Assembly (NCBI GenBank): GCA_950295325.1
Contig: OX485803.1
Span: 34,115,554 to 34,179,553 of the forward strand
From: Polytrichum commune
Taxonomy: Eukaryota; Streptophyta; Polytrichopsida; Polytrichales; Polytrichaceae
Direction: 5' to 3'
DNA length: 64,000 nt
The notes beneath the pieces are model-generated. The model had not been told where the DNA came from. It saw only the letters and a program-made list of their open reading frames with translations, and did no database searches. Made by a program: the position numbers and the translations under genes. The first letter of the stretch is position 1, and each line of letters begins with the position of its first letter. This document shows, in pieces, positions 38,478 through 51,055 of the stretch.

Positions 38478-41037
38478 CTAGCAGGCATGATACAGGTTAG
38501 CACCGCAGCGGTGGCACAAGAATCTTTGAGGAATAGCATCCATATCCGAGATGCCACCACAGCGAGTGTGCTGCCAGACTTCACAAACATCACAAGCAAT
38601 CATGCGCTCACCATCATCATCCTTGGTGCCGCAAGGGCAGTTTACAATCCAACTGTCGATGCCACCCTCATAACGCCAGTCGTGACAAGTGTGGATGCCG
38701 CTGCCGTTTACACGAACATGGGAGCCTGACTCGATTGCTCCAAACAACAGATCCTCATCATCACCCTCCAGATCAGGAATGGATTCCACAAAGAAGCTAT
38801 GCATGATGTAGTAGGTTTCTCGGAAAGCTCTCTGCGCCTCAAGTTTCAGGTCCCGAACAGTGGCATGCGGAGGAAGAATCACCAACTCTGGTGGGGGGCT
38901 AGGTCTATTTCGCGTAGGATCATCGTCTTGCAGAATAACGGTGCACATCACCCTTATCATTTCATCGTCATCCATATGCCAGTCGTTGGAAGCTGATTTG
39001 CGAGTGATCTCTCCTCGGTAATCTTTAATGAACTGTTTGGCATCTAGGATGATTCTGGCTGCAGTGGGAATCGTGGTCAGGTCACTATTAACTCCGCACC
39101 TCGCAGGCTTGTAATTTTCGAGAACATGCTTGTAGATGTAGACAATGTCCTTCAATACTTCAGCCTGGGTCACTTCACAAGTTGTTTCAGGCTGACGTCT
39201 TATTTGGTCTCTTCCTGCTCCTGGCACTGCCTGCGTCGAGTGAGCTACTAAATCTTCGACACTGTACTCCAGCACCTTGGTGATTGGATTAACTGCTCTC
39301 CGCACGATGTAGTTTCCTACAATGCGGTTCCCCAGCGATTTAAGGACAAAGTCTAAGAGGCCAGTATCACCAATGTACACCCGTGCTGCGTCACGAACGT
39401 CCTGCCTCGGCAGCCACTTCTTGTCACAGCTCCTCAGGGCCTCCACTATAACTTGCGTTGCCAAATCTAAGCGTTTCGCAGACCATCTGCAAGGAATATC
39501 TGATGGTGATGCATCGCTAAGCGTAGGGGCTACGCTTCCGCTTCTTCTGTCATGATGTTCTTTTCCTCCCTTACCTGGATGAGCCGGTGAATTTACTTTG
39601 AGGTCCATGATGAAACGAACCAAGTCGCCCAAGGTCTGCAGGCTCTGACCGCTGATACGCTGGTAAAGGGCTATGATAGCCAGCACTTCCTGGTCTACAC
39701 CCTCGAAGTGTTGAGCCATGCTGCTAAGAGGCATCTCTCGTATTGCTTCGACAGCTTTAATGTACATCTGCTGTGTGATGCCAAAGCTTCCGTATCCAAA
39801 TTTGTAACCCCACCTTCCATACCAGGATTCGCCCGAACCAACAGCGTGGAGAAGCCGAAGCTCTAAAGAACATTTCTTAGCGATGTCCTCCACGCTTACC
39901 TTCCTGTCCATTTCAACGAGTACAATCAGTGAGAAAATGTCTTCAAAAGCAAACACGATGAACACGTTCGTCAGAAAGCCCATCTCCGAGATTTTTCATC
40001 TCATGTTTCCCAGATATAATAAATTATAATTCTCGGTGAAAAGTATACCGCCTCCAAGAGCAAGTTGATTGAATTACCTCCACGCACTAACCTTCGATCG
40101 ATACCGGGACTCTCCTATCATTATAAAATTGTTATCAAGACAGAGTTGGAGATTGTATTTTCTGAAGATAAACATAATCTACCTGGCTCTGAGCATCGCA
40201 CACATGCGGTCCCACAGGTCCATCATGTCTCGTCCAGAAGAAAATTTCGATCCTTTCTCTCGCCCATTAATGCGCAGCAGGTGGCCGTAGCCATTACAGT
40301 GGATGACTCCGTGGAGCAAGTGGCCCTGTGAGTCTAAAAACCTTCCAGTCACTGTTTTTTCAGCGCAAGATGGACAGCCTGCCAGGTATCCTGCTGGTAA
40401 CGGCTCCTTGCAATTTAAGCAAAGCTTGGCACCGGCTAGCGGTCCAGTCCCTCGTTTAGAGCGCTCAGTCTGCTCTGGGCCAGGGATTATGAAATGATAG
40501 CGGGATTTGGAGACTGGATGATGACTCCATCCTGCTATTCACAAATTACTACTTACTCAACACACAAGTATGCAGGTATTTTTGACAAGAATAACAGCGT
40601 AACTAAAGCAAGAGAGGTTCCTCGAGCCACATTTTTCATCATAAAAGTAGAATCTGTAGATGGTTCCCCCCTAGCTCCCTGTATGTAAATTTGGAAAGGG
40701 TAGCTGATGAAAATTTACTATAAAGATTTGAATTCTGCTTACCGATGCACCTGCACTTGTCACAGTGGGGATGGAGTGAATCGTGGACACCTTCGACGAT
40801 GACCAGTAGATTCAGCCTAGTACCTTGTGTTGAGTCGTCCTCAAGGGCAATGCACCATGCAGGCATGCCGTCTATATTGACCTCACTTTCGGCACATTCG
40901 TCCAAGAACACCCGTACATTGTCTCGAAAAGGTCCATCATAATCAGCTGGAAATCCTGGATCTCCGAAATTGTGAAATGCAAAGACCCTCTCTTCTCGCT
41001 TCCGTTTCCTAATAGCTCGATCTCTTGAGATGAACAT
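38478..41037 (-). CDS. MS1/MMD1-type PHD-finger protein (3 coding exons)
   Basis: Coding exons (minus strand): 41037-40743, 40531-40183, 39903-38478, with GT-AG introns and matching phases, giving 689 residues. Arabidopsis MS1, MMD1/DUET and At1g33420 relatives are about 670-705. The N-terminus has KRKREERVF followed by FGDPGFPADYDGPFRDNV; then come HCDKCRCIGW across the first intron, GHLLHGVIHCNGYGHLL in exon 2, and ELRLLHAV then GESWYGRWGYKFG in exon 3, all family signatures. The C-terminal PHD finger is complete: Cys637, 639, 652, 655, His660, Cys663, 678, 681. An acceptor-like CTGACAG lies two bases before the ATG, so a 5' UTR intron is likely. In flowering plants the family acts in the nucleus on anther and meiotic gene expression; PHD fingers of this type bind methylated histone H3. 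The role in this organism is inferred. Confidence 0.93.
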
Positions 41038-41039
41038 TC

Positions 41040-43640
41040 CTGTCAGTGATGGTGAGACCGGAATCAATGTATGTGGCAAAAATGTAAATATAATGCATGG
41101 ATTACAGATCTACTGGGTGAGATTCTCGCGTGAATTTCTGTAAGCACCACAAGATGATGAACATACTCAAAAGAGAAAGACATGTTGCGATTATTGACTA
41201 TCTTCCTGACGAAGGTGGTATACAGGATCCTGTTGACAACCACAGCCGGTTTGGAAAAGCTTATCGAGCTTGCTTTGTGAACCCGATTGTGTTAAAATCC
41301 GTTATTCACAATATATTCACCAGAATGAATATTGATTAGTTGCATTGCAATACAAAAAATCTGAAGTTTCACGCTGGCTAATCAAACTGTGATAGTTAAG
41401 ACGAGGAGTGAGGCTTGACCACATAGATTCCTGTCTCATTCTTTGCGGTGATACTGATAGACTGCATCACATGAACTTATGTAGGTCTTCTTCACCGGAT
41501 AGATTCACAAAGAAAGCGGTATAGCAGCAATCCTGGCCAGCATATACAAGAAATGAAGGATACCCTGAGATACTGGTCAAAAGTTACAATTAGAATGGAT
41601 GTACGCAATCTGAGCAGTTAATAAGTGAAAGCTATGTTTGGCTGACTGAGATACCCTGTGCAGGACCTGATAAATTCTTCTGATCTCCATGATTATTTTG
41701 AAGAAGAGAGTCGCGTGCTTCTCAAGCCTAGAAGGATTGATGCCACTGTGGTTTACTCCCATCCAAATTGTCGGTGTAGTCTTACCATGCCGTTTAACGC
41801 GGTAATTAGTAATGAGCGACATTAAGATGAAAATGATTCTAAAATATTGGGTACTCGTAAAATTAGGGAGCAAGGTGGAGAAATTTGAGAATAATATCTA
41901 CAGCGTCTAACTGAATAGCCTCCTTCAGCTTTTACCCTCAAGAGAGAGCGCAAACCACAACTGAAGCACTACAGCAAAACTCTATTCGACAGCTGTGTGG
42001 AGGTGTGTAAATGACTTGATTCCAATACGTGAACGCAACTTAACGATTAATCAATTTCTCGTCAATTAGAAAACCTGGTCATGACGATGGAACTATGAAG
42101 GGACTCGGTTATTTGGAATGCAGGTTGCAGACACAAAGAGCAAAGTCTATTGTTGCTGTTTGTCCTTGTGATCTACACACAGACCTCCGCACATTAATAA
42201 AGACGAAATCTGAGAGTAAATCAAACCGGATCAGAAAGAGATGTCTCCGACCGGTCCAACTTGAATAATGGAGGACCGAACTTTAAGATGTTCGTACAAC
42301 ATAGAGGACGTGCAACGCACGAAGAAAGAAAACATGGCGCAGACCTCAATTATCTCATATCACTGCTGATGATGCTGTCGTTTCTCCCTGAGGTGTGCAG
42401 CTTCCACATTACCATGCCGGACATGCATAGAGGAGTGTTCACAAGCTGGAAAATAGTTTTGCTGAAGCGGTAATAACATTGATGGCTTCTTTCGTGAGCT
42501 GCAGCACCACAACTCATGACCCTGTTGAAGTCGTATCACATCCCCCGTATATTCCCAAGCCCGTGTCGTATCAATGAATCTTTGAGCGTATATATTATCA
42601 CCGAACAAGAGATACGCCGAGTTTATACATTGGTGCAGGTCCACAGCCTACTCATATCTCAACTTTAGCTCTATACCGATTCTGTGATATCTCTAATATC
42701 AAGTAAACCTACGGGGAAATGCATCCTTCAAGTGTGCAGACGAGCATTAGCAACACCGAATGCTCTTATAGGAACCCGGCGTTTGAAGAAAAATTCTTAG
42801 GGTAATACATAGCCAGGGAGGTCGAATAACAAGAAAGAAAGACCAATATCCCAGGTTTAATCTATTGCAAGGCTGTCGGAGGACCGACCACAATATAAAC
42901 CACGTGGACGCAACGATCACACGCTGTGAATGTTCATAACCTTCTAAGCGGAGCTCATCACAGGCAATCTAATTAGCATTCGAAACGCCAGAAGCGCCCG
43001 GACGTAAGTAGTAGTGTAGAAGGTTTTATGTTGCGGCCAGAGCTCCAAGAAGAGAGACATAAACCCATCCATTACTCCCGAAATTCATGTGGATTCCTCC
43101 CTTACTCCCTCAAACCACAACCCCGACATAAACCTCTCGAAACCATAACCTCAACCTCAAAAACCAGCCGCCTATAAGCCGACACTAATCACATATCGAT
43201 CACTGCACACGAGACAACAGGCACGAACTAACCTTAAGCTGCACTGTTCCGTAACGATTCTCCCTCACGCACACCTCCCTACGCTCACACGAACTCACAA
43301 AGCATCTGCCATACCTTGGTCCTTGAGACATCGCACACAATAATTTAACACTTCCGAGATCAGCAGCAGCAGCAGCAGCAGCAGGCGGGTAATAACAATA
43401 AAACCCGGTGAACGGACTGCACTCGTGTCCGCAGCGAGCGATTTTTATCTCTAAGTTTCACCATTTACCAGCTGAGTTCAGATCTAACTGCATCGTTTGC
43501 CTCTAACTGCATCTCGAATGGGAAGTGAGATCAGGAGCGCAATCTGGTGGCGGCGCGGGGGCGGGTGGGGAAGTACGCACCACTCGAAGAGCGATGAAGA
43601 AGAAGGAGAACAAGCACCCAAAGCCGTGCATGGATGTTTT
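41040..43640. other. 5' flank of the PHD gene, probable leader and promoter
   Basis: No coding sequence is recognised; open frames such as 41130-41339 lack any familiar motif. Minus-strand donor-like AAG|GTTAGT near 43229 could belong to a 5' UTR exon spliced to 41039. A short (CAG)n run lies near 43363-43383 and a pocket of higher GC near 43500-43600, both consistent with a promoter or transcript start. This is inference only. Confidence 0.3.
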
Positions 43641-44110
43641 CCCGAGCACATCATGGATGACATCTATCCATCCGTCGCCTTCTACCCCGTCCAGTGGTGG
43701 AGAACGTGCCATGTCATCAATTGCATAGGGGCTTTTCACACTCCGTAACCTGAACTACACTAATTATGGTAAAATACTGCGGGCCACACTATTGAGTCTT
43801 TTTCAAACTATTGAATACATTCGCCAAAATACAAAAGGTGCACACTAATTTCAAACTTGTCGTGGATGATTTCCATCCGTCCATCGTCTTCCATCCCTTT
43901 CACGGATGGAGACTATGCCACATCATCAATTGTTCTTATGGGTTTCACCCTCCGTGACCTGAACTACACTAATTATAGTAAAAAATTATGGGCCAAACCA
44001 TTGACCTTGTTTCCAATACTAATTACATTCGGGATAATACTACATGTGTCCACTATTATGCAAGCACATCATGAATGATACCCATCCATCCATCCCTTGC
44101 ACTAGTGATC
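43640..44110. repeat. ~212-bp tandem duplication, two units and a partial third
   Basis: A block with GGATGA...CCATCCGTC, CATCAATTG and CCTGAACTACACTAATTA starts near 43650 and again near 43862; a third start (ATCATGAATGATACCCATCC) lies near 44068. Confidence 0.7.
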
Positions 44111-44139
44111 AACGATGTGTTGTCATCAATTGTCAGCAT

Positions 44140-44575
44140 CAATGCTTCATGTCGTATGTTGCATTCTTTAAACTAGATTGAAATAGGGTGTAGGTGAAAC
44201 ACTTACCACCTAGGGGAAGGAGGTCATTGGGTGTATCATAGTGTATGACGGTTGGCCATCCCACGTTCATCTATCCCTTTCAATGGGGGGAACACACTAC
44301 AATATTAACCCAAATCTACTTAGTTTGAAAATACTCAGTTCAGTAATGTGACCCATAATAGTTGTCAAAAGTAGTGTAATTTAGCCTACAAAGGACTTAT
44401 GGATAATTGATATGGCGTGTTCCCCACCATTGAAAGGGATAGATGGACGTGGGATGGCCAACCATCATACACTGTGATACACCCAATGACCTCCTTCCCC
44501 TAGGTGGTAAGTGTTTCACCTACACCCTATTTCGATCGAGTTGAAATAATGCAACCTACAACATAAAGCACCGAT
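44140..44575. mobile_element. Foldback element A (~140-bp inverted arms)
   Basis: The arms carry CTTACCACCTAGGGGAAGGA and its inverse. The centre has AGTTTGAAAATACTCAGTTC. Element B at 44760-45195 has the same arms with the centre inverted. Confidence 0.75.
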
Positions 44576-44759
44576 GTTGAATATTGTGGGGGTGATAATA
44601 GTGTTCACCTTGAGTATTATCCTCAATACTTTTGGTGTAGACATAAGCTCAAGATTGAATAGAGTGGCCCAGAAATATCTATCATGAATTATAATTAGTG
44701 TAGTTCATGTTATAAAGAGCGTTCAAGACCCCCTATGGACAATTGATGTTATGGACAAT

Positions 44760-45195
44760 TGTGCTTCATATTGTAGGTTGCATTATTTCAACTAGATCGA
44801 AATAGTGTGTAAGTGAAGCACTTACCACCTAGGGGAAGGAGGTCATGGGTGTATCATAGTGTATGACGGTTGGCCATCCCATGTCCATCTATCCCTTTCA
44901 ATGGTGGGGAACACGCCATATCAATTATCCATAGGTCCTTTGTAGGCTAAATTACGCTACTTTTGACAACTATTATGGGTCACATTATTGAGCTGAGTAT
45001 TTTCAAACTAAGTAGATTGGGGTTAATACTGTAGTGTGTTCCCCACCATTGACAGGGATAGATGAACGTGGGATGGCCAACCGTCATACACTATGATACA
45101 CCCAATGACCTCCTTCCCCTAGGTGCTAAGTGTTTCACCTACACCCTATTTCGATCCAGTTGAAATAATGCAACCTACAACATAAAGCACCGATG
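44760..45195. mobile_element. Foldback element B, centre inverted relative to A
   Basis: Same arms as A; the centre reads GAGTATTTTCAAACTAAG, the inverse of A. Both are followed by the same ~100-bp flank (GATAATAGTGTTCACCTTGA; near 44597 and 45217), so a larger unit was duplicated. Confidence 0.75.
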
Positions 45196-45884
45196 TTGAA
45201 TATTGTGGGGGGTGATAATAGTGTTCACCTTGAGTATTATCCTCAATTCTTTTGGTGTAAACATAAGCTCAAGATTGGATAGAGTGGCCCATTTTCAAAC
45301 CATATCCACCTACAAGAATGAGGTGGGATTGTCATGAGGACATGACATGTCTCATTAGGGTTGCACAACAATGATACATTTACCAAGGTATCATGGCATC
45401 TCTGACACCGATTGAGTTCTTATTTTAGAACGAAAGTGCCACGTGTCACAAAACTATTGCTTGAAACACATGAGAAAGGCGATGTGGCACATGTATAAAC
45501 CAATCATGGTTCATCGTGCAAAGTGTCAACAACACTGCCGCTTGCTACTAGAATGTGGTTGGGTTTTGCTTATTAGTTGGCATTAATTGTCAAAGCTTGT
45601 CATGTTCGACCTGTTTACAAATCCGCTTCCCCAATAGTTAATATGTCATGGTGCCATCGAGGATCAAAACCTTGGAGTTTATTCTTTGAGAGTTGAGAGC
45701 GAGAAGTGGCCGTGTATACATAAGACCAATCGACCCACACAAGATTCATACCTACACTAAACTTTGCTCTTGAATTAGTGTTGATTCTTCAATAAAAACT
45801 ATGCACGTGAATGGCACCTCAATATGGGACTCACAAAATCTTTCAGCTAGAGAGATCGTGTGACACAACACATTCATGTCAAAC

Positions 45885-45998
45885 CACCTCCCAAAGGAGG
45901 CATAACGCCCTATATTGCATCAGTACAGGGTTAACGGGCTCACATTCACGCTGGTATGATATACGGGCGTTATATTTTCTTTTCTTTTCTTTTCTTTT
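45885..45998 (+). mobile_element. LINE 3' end, 114 bp, 5'-truncated
   Basis: Ends in a (TTTTC)n tail after ATACGGGCGTTATA. It is flanked by the 10-bp duplication CATGTCAAAC (45875-45884, 45999-46008). It is homologous to the 3' end of the copy at 54468-54961. Confidence 0.85.
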
Positions 45999-47856
45999 CA
46001 TGTCAAACTTGTAGAAAATAAAAGACCTTAAAACGAGGGGATTGTTAAACCGAGCATGCAGTTGGTTAAAACAACTAGAGAGATGTGTTGTGTGGTCACA
46101 TGACTTGTCAAAATTTGAACTTTCATCGCACATATGAAGAGGTAGCTTTGTGTTGGAATTATTGAAATTGGCCAACCGAATGAATCAAACAACTTGGTTA
46201 GTACTTCTATATGTGTCTTTGTGGTCATTTTGACCAGCGTGTGGTTGATGTAACAATCTCCGGAACTTGGTAAAAATAGGCATTTGGTAACAACAATCGA
46301 CAACTATTGACAAGGAAAAATTTATCGCATACCTCTCGTTCATCCAACAATCATGCCTCGATATAGATATTAGCCTAGGGGTTTGTGTTTTTAGGTCATT
46401 TGACACCAAAGTTAGCTTCAAAGACCCCAAATTCAATTTGTAAGGAAATATCAAGTGAGAATGAGTAATTGCTGACTTATAATAGCCAACGGTTTGTAAC
46501 ATGGATGGATGAGAAGTACAATCGTATGCATCATTTTACCACTCGCCATAATGAATGTGTTTAAGAAAAAATACCACACGTTGTAATTAGTTTATATTTG
46601 TAAATAGTGTGGATCACATTAATAGTCTTTGTTCCACTGATAATGTGGGAAGATATTTAACCCCTTTTCCCCAATAAATACCACATTCCAGGGCCTACTT
46701 CATAAAGGAAAGAAAAGTCCTAAGTCAAGCATGCCTTAAACGGACAATGTTTAGGAATGTGAAAGCTCATATGAATATCTTGTTCATTGAATCATTGTCA
46801 AAGTGAAGATTTTCTTTCTTATGAACTGATGATAGAGGTCCGCCCAATCATGTTGACCATGCAATATGGGGTGGTTTAGAAACATACAATATGAGCACGA
46901 AATTCAATTTCGTTAGACACGTGTCTTTTTGGTGTCCGTTCTTAAATCTACACCATGTATCACTCAAATATATTGGTGAATGTCCATGAAGGGTTAAGAG
47001 TGACCAAATAGGCATGCTTACCTTAATCCTCCAATACTTGATATTTTAGTTACATGGTCAACTAAGTGCCACTTTGACATAGTGTTGAAAAGAAAGTGTT
47101 TAAGTAAGCATATTCGAGGATATTTTCATTTTTATATCATTTGGGTCTTTAAATAAACTAAGAACATGTTCCACACCTGCATTGATCTGTGCAATGACGT
47201 TGCTCCACGCTAATACATTGACACCCCACGCTATTTTCAATATTTCCTATGACGATGCTAAAATAAATAACAAGTCTATTTTAATGGTTGCTAATGTGTA
47301 AGATTCGGTAGTTTGATTTTGACCCGGTTTGATTTGCATGGGTAAAGAAGCAAATGACCGGGTATCGACCCAATGATGACGTGGTGTTTATGCTAACATA
47401 TTTATTTACTTCGTTTTGTGATACCCACCAATTCCGAAACTCTCAATTACCGGTCTTACAATTTAACCATCATGAAGACGGTGGGTTGAATCCCGAATTC
47501 AAGCTCCACCCATCACATGCTTTGATCGTTTCGTCGCATGCCAAACGAGTTGCTTAGGGTTTTGGGGCTTTGAAGTGTCGTAGTATTAATGGTCGAGTAT
47601 ATGATGAGTTGGCACCTAGTCATCGTTGCCCACGATTGACCACCCATTGCAATCAATAATAATGGAGCAGGCGAGAAGCGTGCCCCCCCCCCCGGATGCA
47701 AATGCTAAGCATGGTTTGTATGACCCTTTCCCTTCCCTTCTCTTCCCTTCCTTTCCCTTCCCTTCCCTAGCCTACACTCCCTCTTATGCACGTTTGCATT
47801 AGGGTTAACGCTCCAAGGCTCCTAGAAACTTGCGATCCAAAACAATGTTTGGTCAA

Positions 47857-47870
47857 TATGTATGTATGTA

Positions 47871-47944
<74 letters not shown>
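47857..47944. repeat. Compound (TATG)n(TG)n(TA)n(TG)n microsatellite
   Basis: Continuous alternating purine-pyrimidine run, able to form Z-DNA or cruciform. A CCCTT-rich pyrimidine tract lies at 47725-47768. Confidence 0.97.
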
Positions 47945-47949
<5 letters not shown>

Positions 47950-49078
47950 ATGGTATCAATAATGATGTTTATAAAATTTGTGATTGGATTGTAATACCAG
48001 TCAAATATTGATATGTGATGGGTATTTCAAGGTGGGAGGATCTTTCTATATTAGAGTTGGTTTTTGGGTCAATATCATTTGGAACCAGATTGATACTAGA
48101 ACAATTTTACCTAGGTATGAAGTCTATGTACGGTATATATATAGACTTGGATAGTATCGAGAACAAAGTTATCTTCAATTGTCCATACACTATTGGTATC
48201 CACAAATGTGAAATCCTTATTAAAGTTACCCAAGTGATATAGAAAAAGGGGTATCAATCCAACACCAGTCCAAAACACCCCTTTATGGACTTTACTCTCG
48301 GACGCAAGATTGGGTTCTGAATCTAGAAATTTAATTTTTTCATTGGGGACTATGGAGATTTGGCAAGAACATGATGCCACATTAGAGTCACTTCATTTTT
48401 TCTTTCTTTCTTTCTATCTTAAATATGGACCCTAGTGTAAACTCCTGGATAGTTATGTCCAACATTTGCGTCCAACATTTTGATCTCGACCAATGGGAAC
48501 GCTCGAATTTGGAGTTTCTTTGGTCTTGGAGTCTCTAGTGTGAACCAATCTTCAGTGAAAGTACAAATCAATCTCTCACGTTAGCCTCAACCCAACTTGG
48601 GCTTGAGTTTCCCAAACCAATGTAACATTCATCCATGGGGCTCTAATAACAAGTTTCCCTTCAAATATCGTATGTTTTAAAGATGATTCATTCCAACAGG
48701 CTCCCACTAGATTATTTTATACTCTCCAATTTTTGTTTTTAATTTCAAAAAATGAATTGAAACCAAATGAATGTATCATGTTTTCACATGCACATGTCCT
48801 ACATGGCCAACAAGGAGCTCTTAGCCCATGATGAAAGAGCGTTGTTGCATATGAGCGTACCTCTCCTACATCCATGTTAAAAACTTGTCCACCATATAAG
48901 TTTGTGACAAGTCTATTCATGTCAAGTGTGTCTCACTAGACTGAACAAGGATCTTTGAGCTTATTTCAATAACTCCATGTCAACCTATTGGAACCCCATG
49001 TTGCTATCCAATCAATTGAAATACTAATGACTGGATTTTTGTTATGATAAGCTTCGTACCCCAATTTAGATTCATTAG

Positions 49079-49097
49079 GGGGGGGGGGGGGGGGGGG
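49079..49097. repeat. Poly-G tract, 19 bases, followed by CGAGTGC
   Basis: G(n)CGAGTGC recalls the poly-G ends of the 8656-9972 element and could mark a further element end. Other G or C runs lie near 8150, 29248, 47683, 49699 and 51141. Confidence 0.8.
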
Positions 49098-50027
49098 CGA
49101 GTGCAATAGAATCATACCTCTCCCAAAATTCCTTGGTGATTACTTTTCATCATGTCCTACTAACTAAACTTGGGTCTCTACATCTGGTTTAGATGTCAAC
49201 TACCCTAGAAACAAAAACTTCTCGGGCTATTAACCCTTGAAAATCGAGAAGGGTATTCTTGTCCAAGTAGTCACCTCAACCTGATCATACCACCGTACAC
49301 ATTTCCATTACAATCTTGTGAATTTGGACACATGAACGGCCGAAATTTTGTGGGAACAAATGCTAACCTCAAAAACGCCATCCGTACACCCAAATCCACC
49401 ATAAGATGTCCACATTCTCCTTCCACAAGCTTCCGAATCAAAGAGTTTCACTTGAGCTTCTTTAGAGTGATCTTGGGGAGAATTTGCTTCGGTCGATCAT
49501 GGGTTAGAATTAATGCCTCCTTTGTTGTGGTGTGTTTGCTTCACCCTCAACCCCCATTGGTAGGTGTCACGAAACTTTTACCCCTTTGTACCCGATCAAC
49601 ATCTCCCGGATGGTTTTGGGTGGTGAAATTAATTCATTTGACCCGGGCTAACTTGAGAAGTGAAAAGCAAATAAAGTAAAAGAAAGAAGAAGTTAGAAGA
49701 GGGGGGGGGGGGGGTGATGTCGATTTCAACATTGAAGGCCACGGTTGGGGAATAGTGGAGGGGCAACCACCAATCACTTCCCACCATAGCTATGATATGA
49801 TATTCATGTACCCGCATAGTAAAGGGCCGGAGTTCATGATGTTTGCAAAGTGGTGTTGTAGTACTACTACTACTAGTAATACTACACCATCCCCGTCACA
49901 CCACACGACATCACATTTCATGACACCCACGTCACTCTTTCAAGCACCTCCTCCCTCTACCGGTCCCTAGATTATTTCTATTTAGTTACCCTACTTGCCC
50001 TACTACCATTAGCAAATGTTAGTCCTA

Positions 50028-51053
50028 CACCGATTACCCCAACTGGCCTATGGTACTCTTTGGAGTTATGCGGTGCTATAACTATTCCATGAGAATGTTG
50101 TAATAATTTACCACACGGAGTCAATTGTGTTCTTCTATAATGTCCAAACAATCTATAGAAATTCATGATAACATGTTATTGCATTATGTAACTCCAATTA
50201 GTAAGATGTACTAATTGGGATATTTAGTGTAGTAACCTAGCAACCGTAACATAAAACCCTAAGTCTTTTGGTATTTTCCACTAGGTAAGGTCTTAGTGCT
50301 ACATTGATTATCCCAACCAGTATGTGTTGCTCTTTGGAGTTACGCGGTGCTATAACTATTCCATGAGAATGTTGTAATAATTTACCATGCAGAGTCATTT
50401 GTGTTTTATTATAATGTCCGAACAACCTATTAAACTCCTGAGTAAGATGTTATTGCATTGTGTAACTCCATATAGTAACACAGACTAATTGGAGTATTCG
50501 GTGTAGTAACCTAGCCACTGTAACATAAACCCCAATGTCTTATGGTATATCTCTAGTGTGCAAGGTCTCAATGCTACATTGATTATGCCAACCAATTTGT
50601 GTTGCTCTTTGGAGTTACGCGGTGCTATAACTATTTCATGAGAATGTAGTAATATCTTACCACGCAAAGTCATTTGTGTTCTAATATAATGTCTGAACAA
50701 CCTATTCGACTCATGAGTAAGACGTTATTGCACTACGTAACTCCAAATAATAACACACACTAATTAGGGTATTTAGTGTAGTACCCTAGCCACTGTAACA
50801 TAAAAACCCCTATGTCTTATGGTATATTTCTAGTGTGCAAGGTCTCATCGCTACACCGATCATCCCAATTGGTGCATGTTACTCCTTAGGAATTACACAA
50901 TGTTATAAATAGTTATCGCGAATGTAACATTTTACCACTCTTAGTCATTTACACTCTATTATAATATCCGAACAATTCATTGAACTCCCGAGTAAGAGGT
51001 TATTGCACTGCGTAACTCCAAATAGTAACCCACACTAATTGAGATAAGCGGTG
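50028..51053. repeat. Four tandem copies of a TA-flanked MITE (274-277 bp period)
   Basis: MITE bodies of 200-202 bp lie at 50028-50229, 50302-50503, 50577-50778 and 50854-51053. Each starts CAC(C or A)... after TA and ends GTG before TA, with GGAGTTACGCGGTGCTATAA near the left and GTAACTCCA near the right. Spacers of 72-75 bp (CTAGCCACTGTAACATAAA) are repeated too, so the unit is MITE plus flank. Confidence 0.92.
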
Positions 51054-51055
51054 TA

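Larger units (their letters stand above)
46009..50025. other. Intergenic, simple repeats only
   Basis: Microsatellites, poly-G tracts and short chance open frames; no known protein. Confidence 0.45.

Noticed and set aside
43497-43748. Overlapping frames near the GC pocket as a small gene
   Set aside because: Three frames on both strands are open because of composition; none has a known motif.
50028-51053. Regular repeat-spacer pattern as a CRISPR array
   Set aside because: The repeats are 200 bp and the spacers are themselves repeated; the DNA is plant nuclear.
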